Shown: positions 10,901 to 22,555 of the stretch, one piece after another
Numbering within the stretch: the stretch's first letter is position 1
Layout of the letters: each line of letters starts with the position of its first letter
NCBI GenBank assembly: GCA_900312665.1
Contig: ONZQ02000014.1
Location: 62,001 to 126,000 of the forward strand
Reading direction: 5' to 3'
Origin: Cephalotrichum gorgonifer
Taxonomy: Eukaryota; Ascomycota; Sordariomycetes; Microascales; Microascaceae
Length of the DNA stretch: 64,000 nt
The notes under the pieces: generated by a model
What the model saw: only the letters and a program-made list of their open reading frames with translations
Databases searched by the model: none
Told to the model about the DNA's origin: nothing
Program-made: the position numbers and the translations under genes

Positions 10901-11466
10901 ACGACCCATACGACCCGTCCGACACTCAAGTTGACCAGCGCCACGAGCCCCCGCCGCGGATCCTGCGCCAAGACCAGCTGGAGAGCTCCCACGATCGGTT
11001 CGGCCGCGCCATAGCCGACATGGCGTCGTCCAAGAAGGAGAGCGTCGTCGGCGACGGCACGGCGCAGGGCCTAGTCCACGAGCTCCTTCGGCCCTTCAAG
11101 GACGCCCTGCGCCCCGTCGGCACGCGGGCCTTCGGCGCCCTCGTCTACGCCAACATGGCGAACGCGTCAACTCTACAGCATGACGAGATTCGGGCCGGGG
11201 ACATCATCTCCTTCCGAAACACGCGGTTCCAGGGGAAGCACGGTCCCATGCACGCCAAGTACTCGGCTGAGGTGGGCAAGCCCGACCACGTCGCCATCGT
11301 GGCGGAGTGGGACGGGACGAAGAAGAAGGTGAGGGCGTGGGAGCAGGGGAGGGAGAGCAAGAAGGTGAAGATGGAGAGCTTCAAGCTCGACGACCTGCGA
11401 TCGGGCGAGGTCAAGGTCTGGAGGGTCATGCCGAGGAGCTGGGTGGGCTGGAGTACCAGGCACTAG
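7958..11466 (+). CDS. BBC1: SH3-domain actin-patch protein Bbc1/Mti1
   Basis: Three exons, 7958-9551, 9604-9678 and 9737-11466, encode 1132 aa. Residues about 4-65 form an SH3 domain (ALFEYASPHDDDLQFGVGQI, then DEEWYTGEY and GIFPRNFVEKYEP). The middle is a long disordered region rich in Pro, Glu and Asp, with many PPPPP-type stretches between about 640 and 830 that could bind SH3 or profilin partners. The last ~230 residues (DIDLALQTGWWSQSSQ onward) match the C-terminal domain shared by Bbc1 and Aim3. In yeast Bbc1 regulates type-I myosin and Las17-driven actin assembly at endocytic patches. Intron 1 (52 nt) starts GTAAGT with a CTAACA branch; a second AG 18 nt further downstream would also stay in frame and would delete six residues. 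Intron 2 (58 nt) has CCTAACTGAC. The intron choice restores a continuous proline-rich frame. Confidence 0.9.
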
Positions 11467-14400
11467 GATGAATGGTTGAACGGGCCCGGAGGCGTGGTTG
11501 TTGTCGAAGCCGTGTGGGCGGACGGGGGCAAGTATAATCTGTACGGGGGCGATGATATTGCAGCGCCGGGGTGCCTCGTCTAGTGAGTGGGTGCGGGAGG
11601 GTGCGGGAGATTTGCCGGTCTACTGCCCCTGAAGCTCTCTCGTCACGAGCAGAGACGGCGACCCTTGCTACGCCCGGAGAAGTGCGAGAGGAAGTACATA
11701 GGCATCTCTCTCTCTCCCTCTCCTCGGCCTTTTTCGTCCCCCGTTTTGGTTTTGTTGTAATCGCTTAGGTTCTCATTCATAGCTACCGCCAATATTGTAT
11801 AAATTCGAGCCTCCGAACCCCCCCCCCCCAAAGATCTAGAATGAAACGCCCTTGAACCTGTGATAGTAGACCGGGGCTGGCCGTCCTCTGGTAATTCTAT
11901 CTAGTAGATACGGTGCTAGTTGTTCCCACGCTCTGTGTCTTTGATCGACTTTGCTGCTCCTTCGGTCTTCTCGGGACTTTCAACAGGTGGCCCTTCCCCC
12001 CCGAGCGTGCCGCGCCGAACTCTTACCATCATTAATCACAGACGCTACTACTACTCTCTCCAGCATGTACCTTGTGGGGGTTACAGGTCTAGGCTATGGT
12101 CGATAGACCTACCTAAGCTCCGTGTGCGCTACCATGAACTCCGGTGGCCCCTGCAACTGACCATTAAATCCACGGTCTCTTTAGCACGCATCCTTCCAGC
12201 CCAGGATATAGGTACGGTATGGAGTGAGCACGTTACAGGCTTCGCCCCTTTACCCTGATGGCTCACCTCCCTGAGATTGTCCAGATGACATCAACACGCC
12301 CTGATGATCCTCACACAGAGGGCGTTCTGTACAGGGCACTCAGACACAACAGCCGACAAGGCATACAATCCGTGGAGTGGCAAGAGGGCAACACATTCCA
12401 CGGAACTACATCCCGGATTGGGTAGGCGAGTAATCCGGGGGTGGGGACGCGTAGGTAGCCGTGGGGGGGCCAACTAGGTGTGCGTATATCGCGCGGGTGA
12501 GACTGAGGAGGAACGTGGATTCCAGCGGCAAGACTTACCGCGGATTCTGGACTCATCCGTACTCTCTCACACGGACCGTCTTCTTCTAGGTCTAGAAGCT
12601 GAACTGAACGTATGAAGTCAAGGAATGGCCAGACTTCCGGCCCAATACCGTCACCGTTAGCCCGCCCGCATCCGGCAGAGACCACTGGTGGGTGGCAATA
12701 TCAAGCGTAACGACAAACCCCTCAGCGGCGATCGTGACTGTGTCTGTGGTAACATGATACTTGTAGTAAGCACGTTCTCGTTATCTGTTGGACAACAATG
12801 ACGGAAACAGCATATCGGTGACTGTACCCACAGAGGGATCCAGAGAGTGTGGGATAAAAGAGGAGCCGTGCTTCTCTGCGCCCGTCCCCCACTCCCAATG
12901 GCCGAATAGCCTCCCGAGGAAAGGGGGAGGGACGGGATACCCATCCTCCAAGAGGAGGGGGTGTCGTGGGGTTCGAGCGGAGGCGAAGAGGGAAGGGAGA
13001 ACGAAGGGAAGGGAGAACAAAAAAAAAACCAATGCCGGCTTGAGTGACGAGTCATGCCTATGAAATATGACCGCTGCTGATCGACATGAAGTCGAGCGCC
13101 TAGAAAACATCACGCCATATCAGAGGAGTCTGCGAGTGCCTCCGGCTTTCGCCCGGATGGGCCATTTGCTTGGTTGACGGGCCCATCCTTCGCTGGCCCA
13201 GCCAGTAGTCCTCCGTCCAGTATTCCCACACCTACGGCCGGGATTCTCGCCTCCCCCGCCCAACCCCCTCGGGGGAATTTTCGAGCGTGAGGCCATAGCT
13301 TGATCGGGGCGGCACGTTGGGGGTCAAGACTGCAGCTGCCTGACCAAACCCGACTAGGCAGGATGCTGGGGCGGAGGCCCTGCAGGACAACACCATTCTC
13401 GGCTCGCACCAATTTACAGTACTGGATATCGAGCCTCGAATCGGGTCGGCGCAGAGCGCGAGCAGGTAGTTACTCAATGCGGGGGAGATGCATCAAATCT
13501 GCGCCAACGGTCCGGGACGGCGCATCCTGGGGTACGAGTAAGTCACCTTATAGGTTGTACGCGAGACACCCGGTCTCGTGCTTCTGGGGGTACGGGCGAT
13601 CTGGACATGAGGAGAGAACATCCTTGGGAAGACTAGGCATCCTCAGATGTAGGACAGGACTAGATGCACGGAGAAAGTTGGGCGTCATCTGTATAAACTC
13701 AGATGTGATAACAAGGCAGAACTAGTTAAGCACGATACTTGAGGCTATCCTTACCGTGTAAAGGACGTAGCTTTCAAACCAACCGAATAAAGGAAGAGTA
13801 TTTAGCATTATGCCTAGCGTCGAGATGCCTTGAGATATGGCTGCTCCTTGAGACTCGGTGGGCCTAGTGCGTCTGGCACTCCGCCGACAAGACGAAATCC
13901 AATGGGAGAGGTGTTAGCCCCCCTCGTCGTCCAATACGGCCGCGATCGGAGTCGAGGACTGAAGTGGATGTATTGTAGCACCAACGGAGAGCGATGCAGT
14001 CGGGCCGCATCGGTTCAAGGATGGACAGCCTAACAGCGTATTATCCTATTAATGCGTTGGCATAATAGCCGAGGTGGCAAGGGAAGGTTCTCGATGAGGG
14101 AGTGCCGGGGTATCGTTGGAGAACCCCTCGTCGTGCTCACGAAGAAGTAAGGGTGGTTGATGCCTTATCCATCATTGCTCGTTGTTGCATTAGTGGACAA
14201 GTGCCAAAATACTGCGGTTCACCCTGCCGAGCATTGTCCGTTGGGCATCATGCCCGAACGGACGAGTAAGCGTGAGCGGTCTGCCTATTCCTCTTGGGGA
14301 AAGGATAGCGGCAGAGGTGATGCTCCCTTCAAGCAGGTACACGCGTGCCTTGCTTGGTACAGCATGGGAAGCGAACTGGGATGAACTGGCAGCGTTCCTT

Positions 14401-16872
14401 CATACTTTAGCCGCGTGGAAGGTAACTAATTACGGAGAGCCGGACGGGCCGGGGACTCCCCCGTCAGGGGGGGAAGGCTTGAAGATGGTCGAGGGAGGGT
14501 TGCGTTAGCTAGTCGTAAAAGTTAAGGAAGGGGGGGTACTACCAGCATCCTCGACCAATGGGTCAGTTGAGGCAATTGAAGCCCCGAGAGGAGGCAACAA
14601 CAGAACTATCGGCGTGGGGGTGCTGCTCGAGACGAGAAATGGAATGCCCGAACTGAAGCACGTGTGTCTCTGCTTTCGGTAGTATTGAGGCGGAGGAACA
14701 AGTGGTGAGGACCGGCGGGTCTGATAGACGAATGAGGAGCTGACACGGCTGTACTCGTAATGCAGTATGAAGGGGCGGAAGAGGTGGATTGGATCTTGGT
14801 TGCAGGTATATGCATCGCCAGCACCTCCTGGACAAATAGCGGGGGAGGAGAATCTTGTAGAGGCTGGGAGGAGGAATCTGGCGTAACGACGGGCTAAGTC
14901 CGAGGCCAGGTCCACCTCGAGGCCACGAAAACACATCCAATAGCCCTGAGCGGGAGAGGCATTTTCGACCAATAAGTCGTTGACCACGGCGAACAGCCCT
15001 GATTGGGAGAACGGTGGTTGGGCATCGAGCTTGCATCTGTCAGGCCAGAACCCGGGAGCAGACAGATCACCGAGAGCTACTTAAAGCTGTAGGTCACGAG
15101 GACGAAAGGATTCTCTGGGGCAAGGATTGGAGCCAGCCAGGGTAATGTTAAATCAGCGGACGAAGAAATGATCCATACTGACAAATTTGGAGATGCAGCT
15201 GCCAAGAAGCCACAAAGTCCAGCTCCGACGGAAGGAAGCAGGTGTCCTATTTCACGGTTGGGTCTGGTCTCTTTAGAACTGGCTATCAAGCAAGTATGGT
15301 CGGGAGGTTTTGATCGAAGTGTCAGCGATTAGATTAACAGAACATGGCGCATGTTTCCCTTCCGGTTGGAGGCGGCGAGAGCCGGGGCTTTACGGCCCTA
15401 ATAATAGATACAAGTAACTCCTGCTTCGGGACAGGTAATACAAGAACTCCCTCTTGGGGAATTCTACGCCGGGTCGTAAAATGACAGTGACGATAGGATG
15501 AACGCCAGTCGCATGTTATAGGATGACGTGAGGCTAGTTCGATAGACAGAAGCATCAACCTCTAGGACCGTGGTGGGCCGAGGAACGGGAGAGGCAAAGG
15601 GAATCTGCGTCCACGCAGCGCTCTCGGTGTCCATTCTGGTATTTAACCTGTGGTATAAGACCATACCCAAGTCCGTCTTGGTATGGCCCTGTGCCACGCT
15701 CCGTCATAGAAATACAAAGGATATCAGGACTTCCTTCCACCTTGCCACCTTTCCACCTTCCACACATGCCATCGTACTTTCCATATTAGTATCAGCCTAA
15801 CAGCTCACTCCAGCCCCGAGAGACAAGTTGTACCCGCGTAGCCAGGATTCCTCGGGGTAAGCATGAACCTCCAACTCGCCGAAACACACCCATCAAATCT
15901 ATGAGGTATTAGGCTCGCCTGAAAAGTAGAAAAAAAGTTTTCACATGCATCACCATAATGGCATGCCTAGCTAGTCCAGCTCATCCTTGCTTGAGTGCTT
16001 ATGCGGGGTCCTTGACACCCATGCTCTGGACCCAGACTTACACAGCCAACCCTGGCACACCCCAGAACCCCAGGACCCCAGAATCGTGGCTTCCATGAGA
16101 AATCGTCCCCGCTCACCTGCAGCTCCATCCCACCTTCTCTCCTGCCCGATCCCCCCCAGTCAATGTCGTCGCGGTTTCCCTTTAACGTGGGGAGCACCCG
16201 TGTCTAGATGGACCCCCCCGTTCATGTTCTTGGGAACTGTGGGGGCTTCAAGGTAATTGGAATGTTTATCAATGAAGCTGAATAACAAGGTGCAAAACGG
16301 GAGAGAAACTCGCTCACAGCGCATGCCGTTGCTCGATTCGATGGCGAGGCCTGTGTCAGCAGGAAGGGTTATCACGGCACCCCCCGTACCTCCAGTCTGC
16401 CGTCGCCTGCCACCGACGGCCGCGCCGCTATCCGGCGGCAACTGGGGAAACCAAGCCACAAAATGGTGTGACAACTCTCTGTCTACCGTTTTTCATGGTC
16501 CCATCGCACCTACCTAGATACGGACGTACTGGCCGGTCCCGCCTCCCCCCCAACCCAAATGCCCCCCAACTTACATTGTCCGTCGTAACCGTCGACTGCA
16601 TCCCGCCCCCCCGGTCCTTCTCGTCCAATCCCTACTTCGGGCGAGGCAAAGCCGCAATGTCATTTTCAAATAGAGAGGACAACGACAATAGAGACGTCAC
16701 GCCAGGATCGGCTAGATTTTCTCTCACGAGGCCATCCCACCCCAAACGAATCAGTTTGGAATCCGGCTCTTGTTGCCTACATGTGCATACATGTATTACT
16801 GGTAGCTGCGCGCAGATAGGACACTCCCCTACTCGTGCACCACGCCTCTCTCGTCTTGTTGCTTCATCTTTG

Positions 16873-16880
16873 TATATAAG
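16873..16880 (+). promoter_or_regulatory. Possible TATA box
   Basis: The sequence tatataag occurs 524 bp before the ATG at 17397. It is followed by a CA/CT-rich stretch (cacaccacaccacaccac at about 16909-16926) typical of fungal transcription start regions and leaders. If used, the transcript would have a leader of roughly 450-490 nt. Confidence 0.4.
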
Positions 16881-16980
16881 TCGAATAATATCTCATCTCA
16901 CCCTACCACACCACACCACACCACTTACTCTCCAAGTCCTCTGCTGTCTTCCAGTCAAGCACACACAAGTCATTGAATAT

Positions 16981-17004
16981 ATGCAACTCCAAGTCCTCCC
17001 ATAA
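16981..17004 (+). promoter_or_regulatory. Upstream ORF of 7 codons in the leader of the 17397 gene
   Basis: The frame ATG CAA CTC CAA GTC CTC CCA TAA encodes MQLQVLP. By reading, it holds the only ATG between the putative TATA region (16873) and the main ATG (17397). A leader of more than 400 nt with a single ATG is unusual by chance and suggests selection against upstream starts, with this one tolerated or functional. Confidence 0.45.
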
Positions 17005-17396
17005 GTCCACATTCCACCCACACCAGTTCCAAGTTGGGCCTCTACATAAGGTCGGATCTTATTCGTTGTGAACCGTCAAGCTCAAGCTAGTTTCCGGTCC
17101 CGCTTGTCTGCTTGATTGACCGCCACGCAGTCTATCACTCGACCGCGCAACGTTCCCATTCTTGGCTACAATCGTCTTCAGGCCGAGCTAAGTTCGACTT
17201 TTCACCTTTTGCCATCTCCCTGTATCCTCTCGGCAGGTACGACACCTACGTCTCTAGTCACTAGAGAGCTTCATAGCCACCTACGATAACTTACACGACC
17301 ACCGAATAGAATCTCACCCACACCTTACACGCCCCGCACCTCTCCGTTTCCTATCCGTACCCGGAATCGAAACCTCACATCTCCTCGATCCAAGAC

Positions 17397-18699
17397 ATGC
17401 CTGGACCCGGACCGTCATCACGGTTCGCCATGGAGGCATGGGAGGACAGAAGCTCCGGGAGAAGCACCTCCTCATACAGCTCCACGAGCACAGCCCCTAC
17501 GTCTGTCGATAGTAGCCGGATACCCACGCGCGTGCCCAAAGGCGCGCCATCTTCCCACAAAAAGCCTTCCGGGAATGCCGTATCACATCCCACAACATAT
17601 TACGAGAGCTCCTCGAGAGATACATTCGACTCCACGCTAGACTCCGACGACGAGTCCTCAGACGACAGCTATGGAGACGATTCACGAATACCGCAGCTAC
17701 CGGTTTACCGAAAGGCTGTCCTGGGCCCTACTGTACAGCCGTCCAACTACAGGACCTTCCCCGACCTATTCCCATCCCTAGATAGGATGCTCATCCGCCA
17801 CGATGAATTCACGTCAGATGGGAACATGAACCTCCGGGTGGATACACAGCTGCCCCACCGACCACAGCGGATTGTGCAGCTCTTCCACCTGCGTATGTAC
17901 GACCTCGACGCCCGCATCTTCTCACTACGTCGATACTGCCGGGAATCCGGCCGTGAGGTATGCCGTGCGAAGAGGGAATACTCGAGCGGCACATCCGAAG
18001 GTCGAAAGTCGCTTCAACGCTCCGTCTCGAGCGTATTCAAGTCGCTCGGAGCAAGGCCCCAGTTTAGACGCCAGAACTCCACCAGCACACTATTCAGCTC
18101 CAAGAGCGGCCACTCAGACAAGCGCCCCGACTCGAGCCTCTCCATGCGCAGCAGGAAGCATGACGACTACATTTCTACCTCACCACATGCCAAACATGAG
18201 TCAAAGATCAAGGCAACACCCACCGACACCATCAAGCTGATGTTTACCAATTACGCCACCATCGAGGTGATGAGAAGGGGTGGGGGCTCGGCATCTAAGC
18301 GGTACGACTTCGAGTGGTGGGGTCGGCGGTATTCCTGGAGGAGGATCTACAACGAGAATCTGAACACTACCTCATTCCATCTCGTCAGCGACGGCCGGCA
18401 GGACTTCTTTCTGGGCAACATTGTCCCGGACGTGCGCTCCCCCAACGAGCTGACGTGTGACGAGCTAGATGGGGGTTGGATGCCACCTTGCACGATGTGG
18501 TTCAGCCGGGAGTTGGATGCGACACTGGCAGAGTAAGTCTTGATACCCAGATGAGTCCTTTGTGTGACGGACAAATTCGCTAACTTTTTGATAACATAGA
18601 GTCTACGTCGCTACTGGACTCATCGCCCTGGTCGACGACTGTATTAGACAGCGGTGGGACCCGAAGAAGGAGAGCCGTCTCTCCGGCCTGCGCGTGTAA
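17397..18699 (+). CDS. Conserved-looking protein of unknown function
   Basis: Two exons, 17397-18532 and 18600-18699, encode 411 aa. The intron (67 nt) starts GTAAGT, has CTAAC and ends CATAG; splicing completes a Glu codon and adds a 33-residue tail ending in LSGLRV. I do not recognise the family. Residues 1-100 are Ser/Thr-rich and probably disordered. A structured part begins near YRTFPDLFPSLDRM (~116) and continues with RIVQLFHLRMYDLDARIFSL (~159-178), then a basic serine-rich insert (~200-275). A tryptophan-rich C-terminal part follows, with KRYDFEWWGRRYSWRR near 302 and IVPDVRSP and MPPCTMWFSREL further on. The FEWWGRRYSW core looks like a beta-sheet fold that could be tubby/LURP-like, but this is only an impression. 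The ATG at 17397 follows a long leader with one uORF. Confidence 0.75.
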
Positions 18700-19492
18700 G
18701 TCACGATGGGTGTCCTAGGCTCAGTCGGCATTGGGATCCTCGTCGCGTCTTCTGAACCCTTCGGTTTCCTGGCGTCCTTATACACCAGCCGCGCCGATTC
18801 CTGCGCTATATACCGCGAGCTGTATTTCCTCCCCTCGGACATTGGGAGGATACGATATCTAGTTCTAATTTTTCATACGTGGAAAGCCTTGGAGGGAATA
18901 AGGCTGAATTTCATTGGCACATGTATACTATGGGATACGGACCTGGGAAACCAAACAAAAGGACATTATGGACGGGTCGTGTAACGGGAATTGGCATGGA
19001 TATGGCGCTATCAGGTGGTTTTTTTTTTCATCCTGAGCGACCGCCGAGGTTGGTTGTTTGCTTCGCATGGGTATGATACGATGATAATGATGCGTCAACG
19101 AATCTAAACCATTATGTCTCTGTGAAGGACGACAGAAAATGTGCGAACGTCTCGAACAATTGGTGATGCATGTGTTCTATCATTCCCTTTTTGGCCTGGA
19201 TTGATTATTATGGGCTGGCTATCTTATGCCTCACCTGCTTAGATGGATGGCCTTGGCCGTTGCTGGGTGTAGGGCGATGACTGCTCTTCCTCGTATACGC
19301 GAGCTGAGTGCTAAGCACCCGCAGGCAGACTTACACTGACACGCCAAAGTCCACCGCTCATATCAATGTTTATATTCGTAATCTCGTCAAATCATAACTT
19401 CCCCTACCGGGACCGATGGATGATGATACACCTCGTAGCCTCTTCTTTCGTTGCGGAGAGGAAAGAGCCATCTCCGAGGAACTACCCTCGTT
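18700..19492. other. Convergent 3' flanks
   Basis: Lies between the plus-strand gene ending at 18699 and the minus-strand GCP4 gene ending at 19493. No gene seen. A T10 run is at 19019-19028. Confidence 0.55.
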
Positions 19493-21889
19493 CTAAGAGT
19501 CCGCGAACGCATCCTCCCTCTGCCCTATCCAGCCCCCGAAATCCAACTTCATAAGGAGGCGGTTGATGCCGCCGATGCGCCTGGGCACGTACCCGTCGCC
19601 GCCGAACGCGGCGCCATCGTCGTCTAGGTCCCCGTCGCCCTCGAGCTCCGCCGCGAAGGAGCTGTTCAGCTCCAGCTCCCTCAGCGACTCTATGACCTCC
19701 CCGATCGAGCAGCGCACGCTCTCCTCCAGCCCCCTCAGCGCGGGGATGATGTCCTTCTCGTCGGCCTCGAGGTCGGAGAAGGCGTCGAGGACCCCCGCGT
19801 CGGTCTCGAGGTCCATGGACGACCAGGTGGAGTGCAGGCGGTGGACGGTGGCGACGAGGTGGTCGACGGAGACGAGGAGGGAGTAGAGGGCTTCCGTGAA
19901 GGGGGTCTGCGTGAGGAGGAGGTGGCGGGAGAGAGAGCGGAGGTAGGTCCTGTGGGCCGTGGAGAGGGATTCGGGGTCGCGCGGGGCGGGGGTAGCGTGC
20001 GGCTCGGCGGGCTGATGGGCGCCCGGCTGTTCGGAAGTCGGGGACTCGTCTAGCCAGATGTCCTCATCGTCGGCGCCACTTCCGGGAGTATCGGGTTTGG
20101 AGGACGCCAGCCTCGCTCCTCGAGCGGAGGTTTTTGGTGTTGAGGCAGTGGAGGCCGCCGTGTCGCCCTTGGCAAGCCAGGAGTTGAAATCATCCCATAG
20201 GCCGGCCACCACCTCGGACTGCATGTAGGCCTCCGTCTCCGCGAAGAAGAAGGCGGCGGCACTACAGGTCACCCACGCGCTCCGCATGACGGAGGATCTG
20301 TACGCGTGCCGGTTCCGGAGGAGCACGACCTGCTCCCGGCCGGCGCGGGTGCTTCCCAGCGGGGGGCCAGGTGGGGCCGGATAGTGCCTTCGTAGGGAGG
20401 TCATCTTCCAGAGGTCGGTGAGGCGGATGTGGGCTCTCCGGATCGAGAGTAGGTAGGAGTTGATGACGGTGTATATCTGCAGGTCCGAGTTCGACAGGAA
20501 CATGTCGAGGGGGGAGGGTATCTCGGAGAGCGTGAGGACGACGGGCACGGAGAACAGTAGATTCCTGAATGGTGTCGTGGCGAGCGTGTTCGCGCTGGGC
20601 CGCGACATGGCGGAGCCGAGCACCAACGGCGTCGCGGGCTTTGACTTTGTGAGGTGGAGGCGCAAGAGGTCCCGCGCAAGCTCGATCCCCTCGTCCTCTT
20701 CCGAGTGGAGGCCCTGCATCGAGCCCATGGCGACCCACGTCCTGGCGAGCACCCTGGTCACCTCCCCCTGCTTGACCGCGACGTTGCTTAGGCCGTCCCT
20801 CTGCTCGTAGGCTAGGTTGTCCGCTCGCCTCCACCGGTTGCGGCTCTTCTCGTCCGCCTCCTGCGTGAGGGTCATGGCGAATTCGCCCTTGGCGAGGAGA
20901 AAGTAGTCCCGGAACAGCTGCAAGATCTCAACCACCCTCTCGAGGGGGAGCAGGTCTTGCAGAGTGTTTCTCGACAGGGATAGTCTGATTGAGTTTATGG
21001 CTTTCGAAAAGCTGGGGCTCTCGAGAGGGAATGTCAGTCGGGACAGCTCCCTCAGCTGAGCCGACACGTGGTCTCGTCCGCGCGCGCCGGATTCCAGGGT
21101 GGCCCTGACGCGAGGGTGGTTCAAGGATTTGCCAATAAATAGCATGGACGCCGCTGTGGAGGGCAGCACAAAGCTCGGGAGCAGCGAGGGTTCCAAGATG
21201 TACTCCTTTGACTGTCTCGGTTAGCACTTCTTTGGATAGGGGTTTCAAGGAGGTTGTACCTCGTTCTCTCCGTCCGTGGTCCGGATGAAGAAGCCCTCCG
21301 CCTCGAGAGTCGGCAGCCTCCCGTAAAGTATCCACGCCGAGGCCTGCTTGAGCCACGCCATCTCAGCACTCCTCACGAGACTCCGTGCTGTTTCCTCGAT
21401 ATCGACATATCCGCTCTGAAGCTCCTTTCTCAACCTGCCGATCAGCTGGGGCGCTGTACAAGCCTCGCCGCCGGCACCCCCCTTGAGCATGTATTGAACA
21501 ACCTCCCACAGCCACTCCATCCTCCTCGTCCAAGGTGTGAACTCAGCAACGACGGCGGTCAGCGAGACGATGCTATACGCCCCCACGAGCTCCGCGTCCT
21601 CCCGCAGTATCGTACTCTCCACCTCCAGCACTTTCCGCTGGAACTCCGCCAGGTGGACGAGCTCGATCGTCGTCGCCACCGCGCGGCTAACCATGCTTGG
21701 GTGGCTCGCGCATACTTGGGAGACGTAGCTCAGCAACTTGATGTGCAGGTCGCTCAGGTGCGCTATCGAGGATAACAGGTCGCGTTCGGCGGGGGAGATG
21801 CCGGCGCGTGCGTACGCACTCGAGACATCGTCAATTCGGAGGATCGGCGATGGGTGGCCCGAGAGGGAGAGGAGGATTTCGTGGAGCAT
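19493..21889 (-). CDS. Gamma-tubulin complex component 4 (GCP4, Spc97/Spc98 family)
   Basis: Two exons, 21889-21260 and 21205-19493, encode 780 aa. The intron (54 nt) starts GTACAA, has a GCTAAC branch and ends CAAAG. The N-terminus MLHEILLSLSGHPSPILRID is the characteristic GCP4 opening. Later GRIP1-type features include KQASAWILYGRLPTLEAEGFFI (~183-204), EYILEPSLLPSFVLP (211 on) and AASMLFIGKSLNHP. The C-terminal GRIP2 half, with its predicted gamma-tubulin-binding region, is present, including SRHLLLTQTPFTEALYSLL. A Ser/Pro/Asp-rich insert of about 70 residues (TPGSGADDEDIWLDESPTSE) interrupts the C-terminal half. GCP4 is a lateral component of the gamma-tubulin ring complex that nucleates microtubules. 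Length is normal to slightly long for a GCP4. Confidence 0.9.
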
Positions 21890-22555
21890 TACGGTGACGG
21901 GCTCGGTCGGGCGCGCGTGTGTCCGGATTGGCAGTGGTGGACGCGAGCTCGGCGGGGCGGTCTATTCGAGGTTCGGGCAGGTACGATGGCTCAGAGACAT
22001 TCTCCTTTGATGTTGGCTTCCGTCGAAAATACCCGCGAATGTCCCGTGCAAAAAGTAAGAAAGAGCCGAAGAGCTCGAGTCGGCACATGGGAGAGTGAAT
22101 AGGTGGGTTTGCACGAAATAATAGTGATGTTCCGTTGGACGCGTCTGGGTGCGCCAAGTGGGGGTGGGTCGTGGAGGGGTTCAACTGAGGCCAAGACCCA
22201 TAGCAAGGATCCGTCGTTCTTGAATGCCTGTCTGTATTCTTACCAGAGGACCTTCAAGGCACAGTTCAGTAAGCTCACCAAGTGCTTTGTGTCGGACGGA
22301 CAGATACCTCCTCGACACCATTTCCAATCCCGCCCTTCGGGGTGCGCAGGAGCACTCCCGGCCACGTGACATTGCTATCATGAAGGTTGGCCCAGCTAAA
22401 TATTAGAGTTCATTCATCCTCGGTGAATGGAAAACGGCAATTAAATTGACACCCAAAATATTCCTAGAGGCCGGAGCAGCACTAATACCTACAAACGAGG
22501 ATGAAAGGTGCGTCATGATAACAGATGAAATCCCACTTCTCCCTCTACTTACTCC
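21890..22555. other. Intergenic between two minus-strand genes
   Basis: This 666-bp stretch holds the GCP4 promoter and the 3' flank of the senescence-domain gene. No gene seen. Confidence 0.55.

Larger units (their letters stand above)
11467..17396. other. 5.9-kb region without a supportable gene
   Basis: Many short overlapping frames occur on both strands, the longest about 160 codons, but none shows a family signature, consistent codon bias or plausible splice partners. Composition looks mixed rather than strongly AT-rich, so there is no obvious repeat-induced point mutation scar, and I see no long terminal repeats. A C12 run is at 11818-11829. The last ~520 bp are the promoter and leader of the next gene. 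Confidence 0.5.

Noticed and set aside
14505..14987. 160-codon minus-strand frame in the 11-17 kb desert
   Set aside because: Overlaps other frames of similar length on the same strand; no recognisable motif or splice partner.
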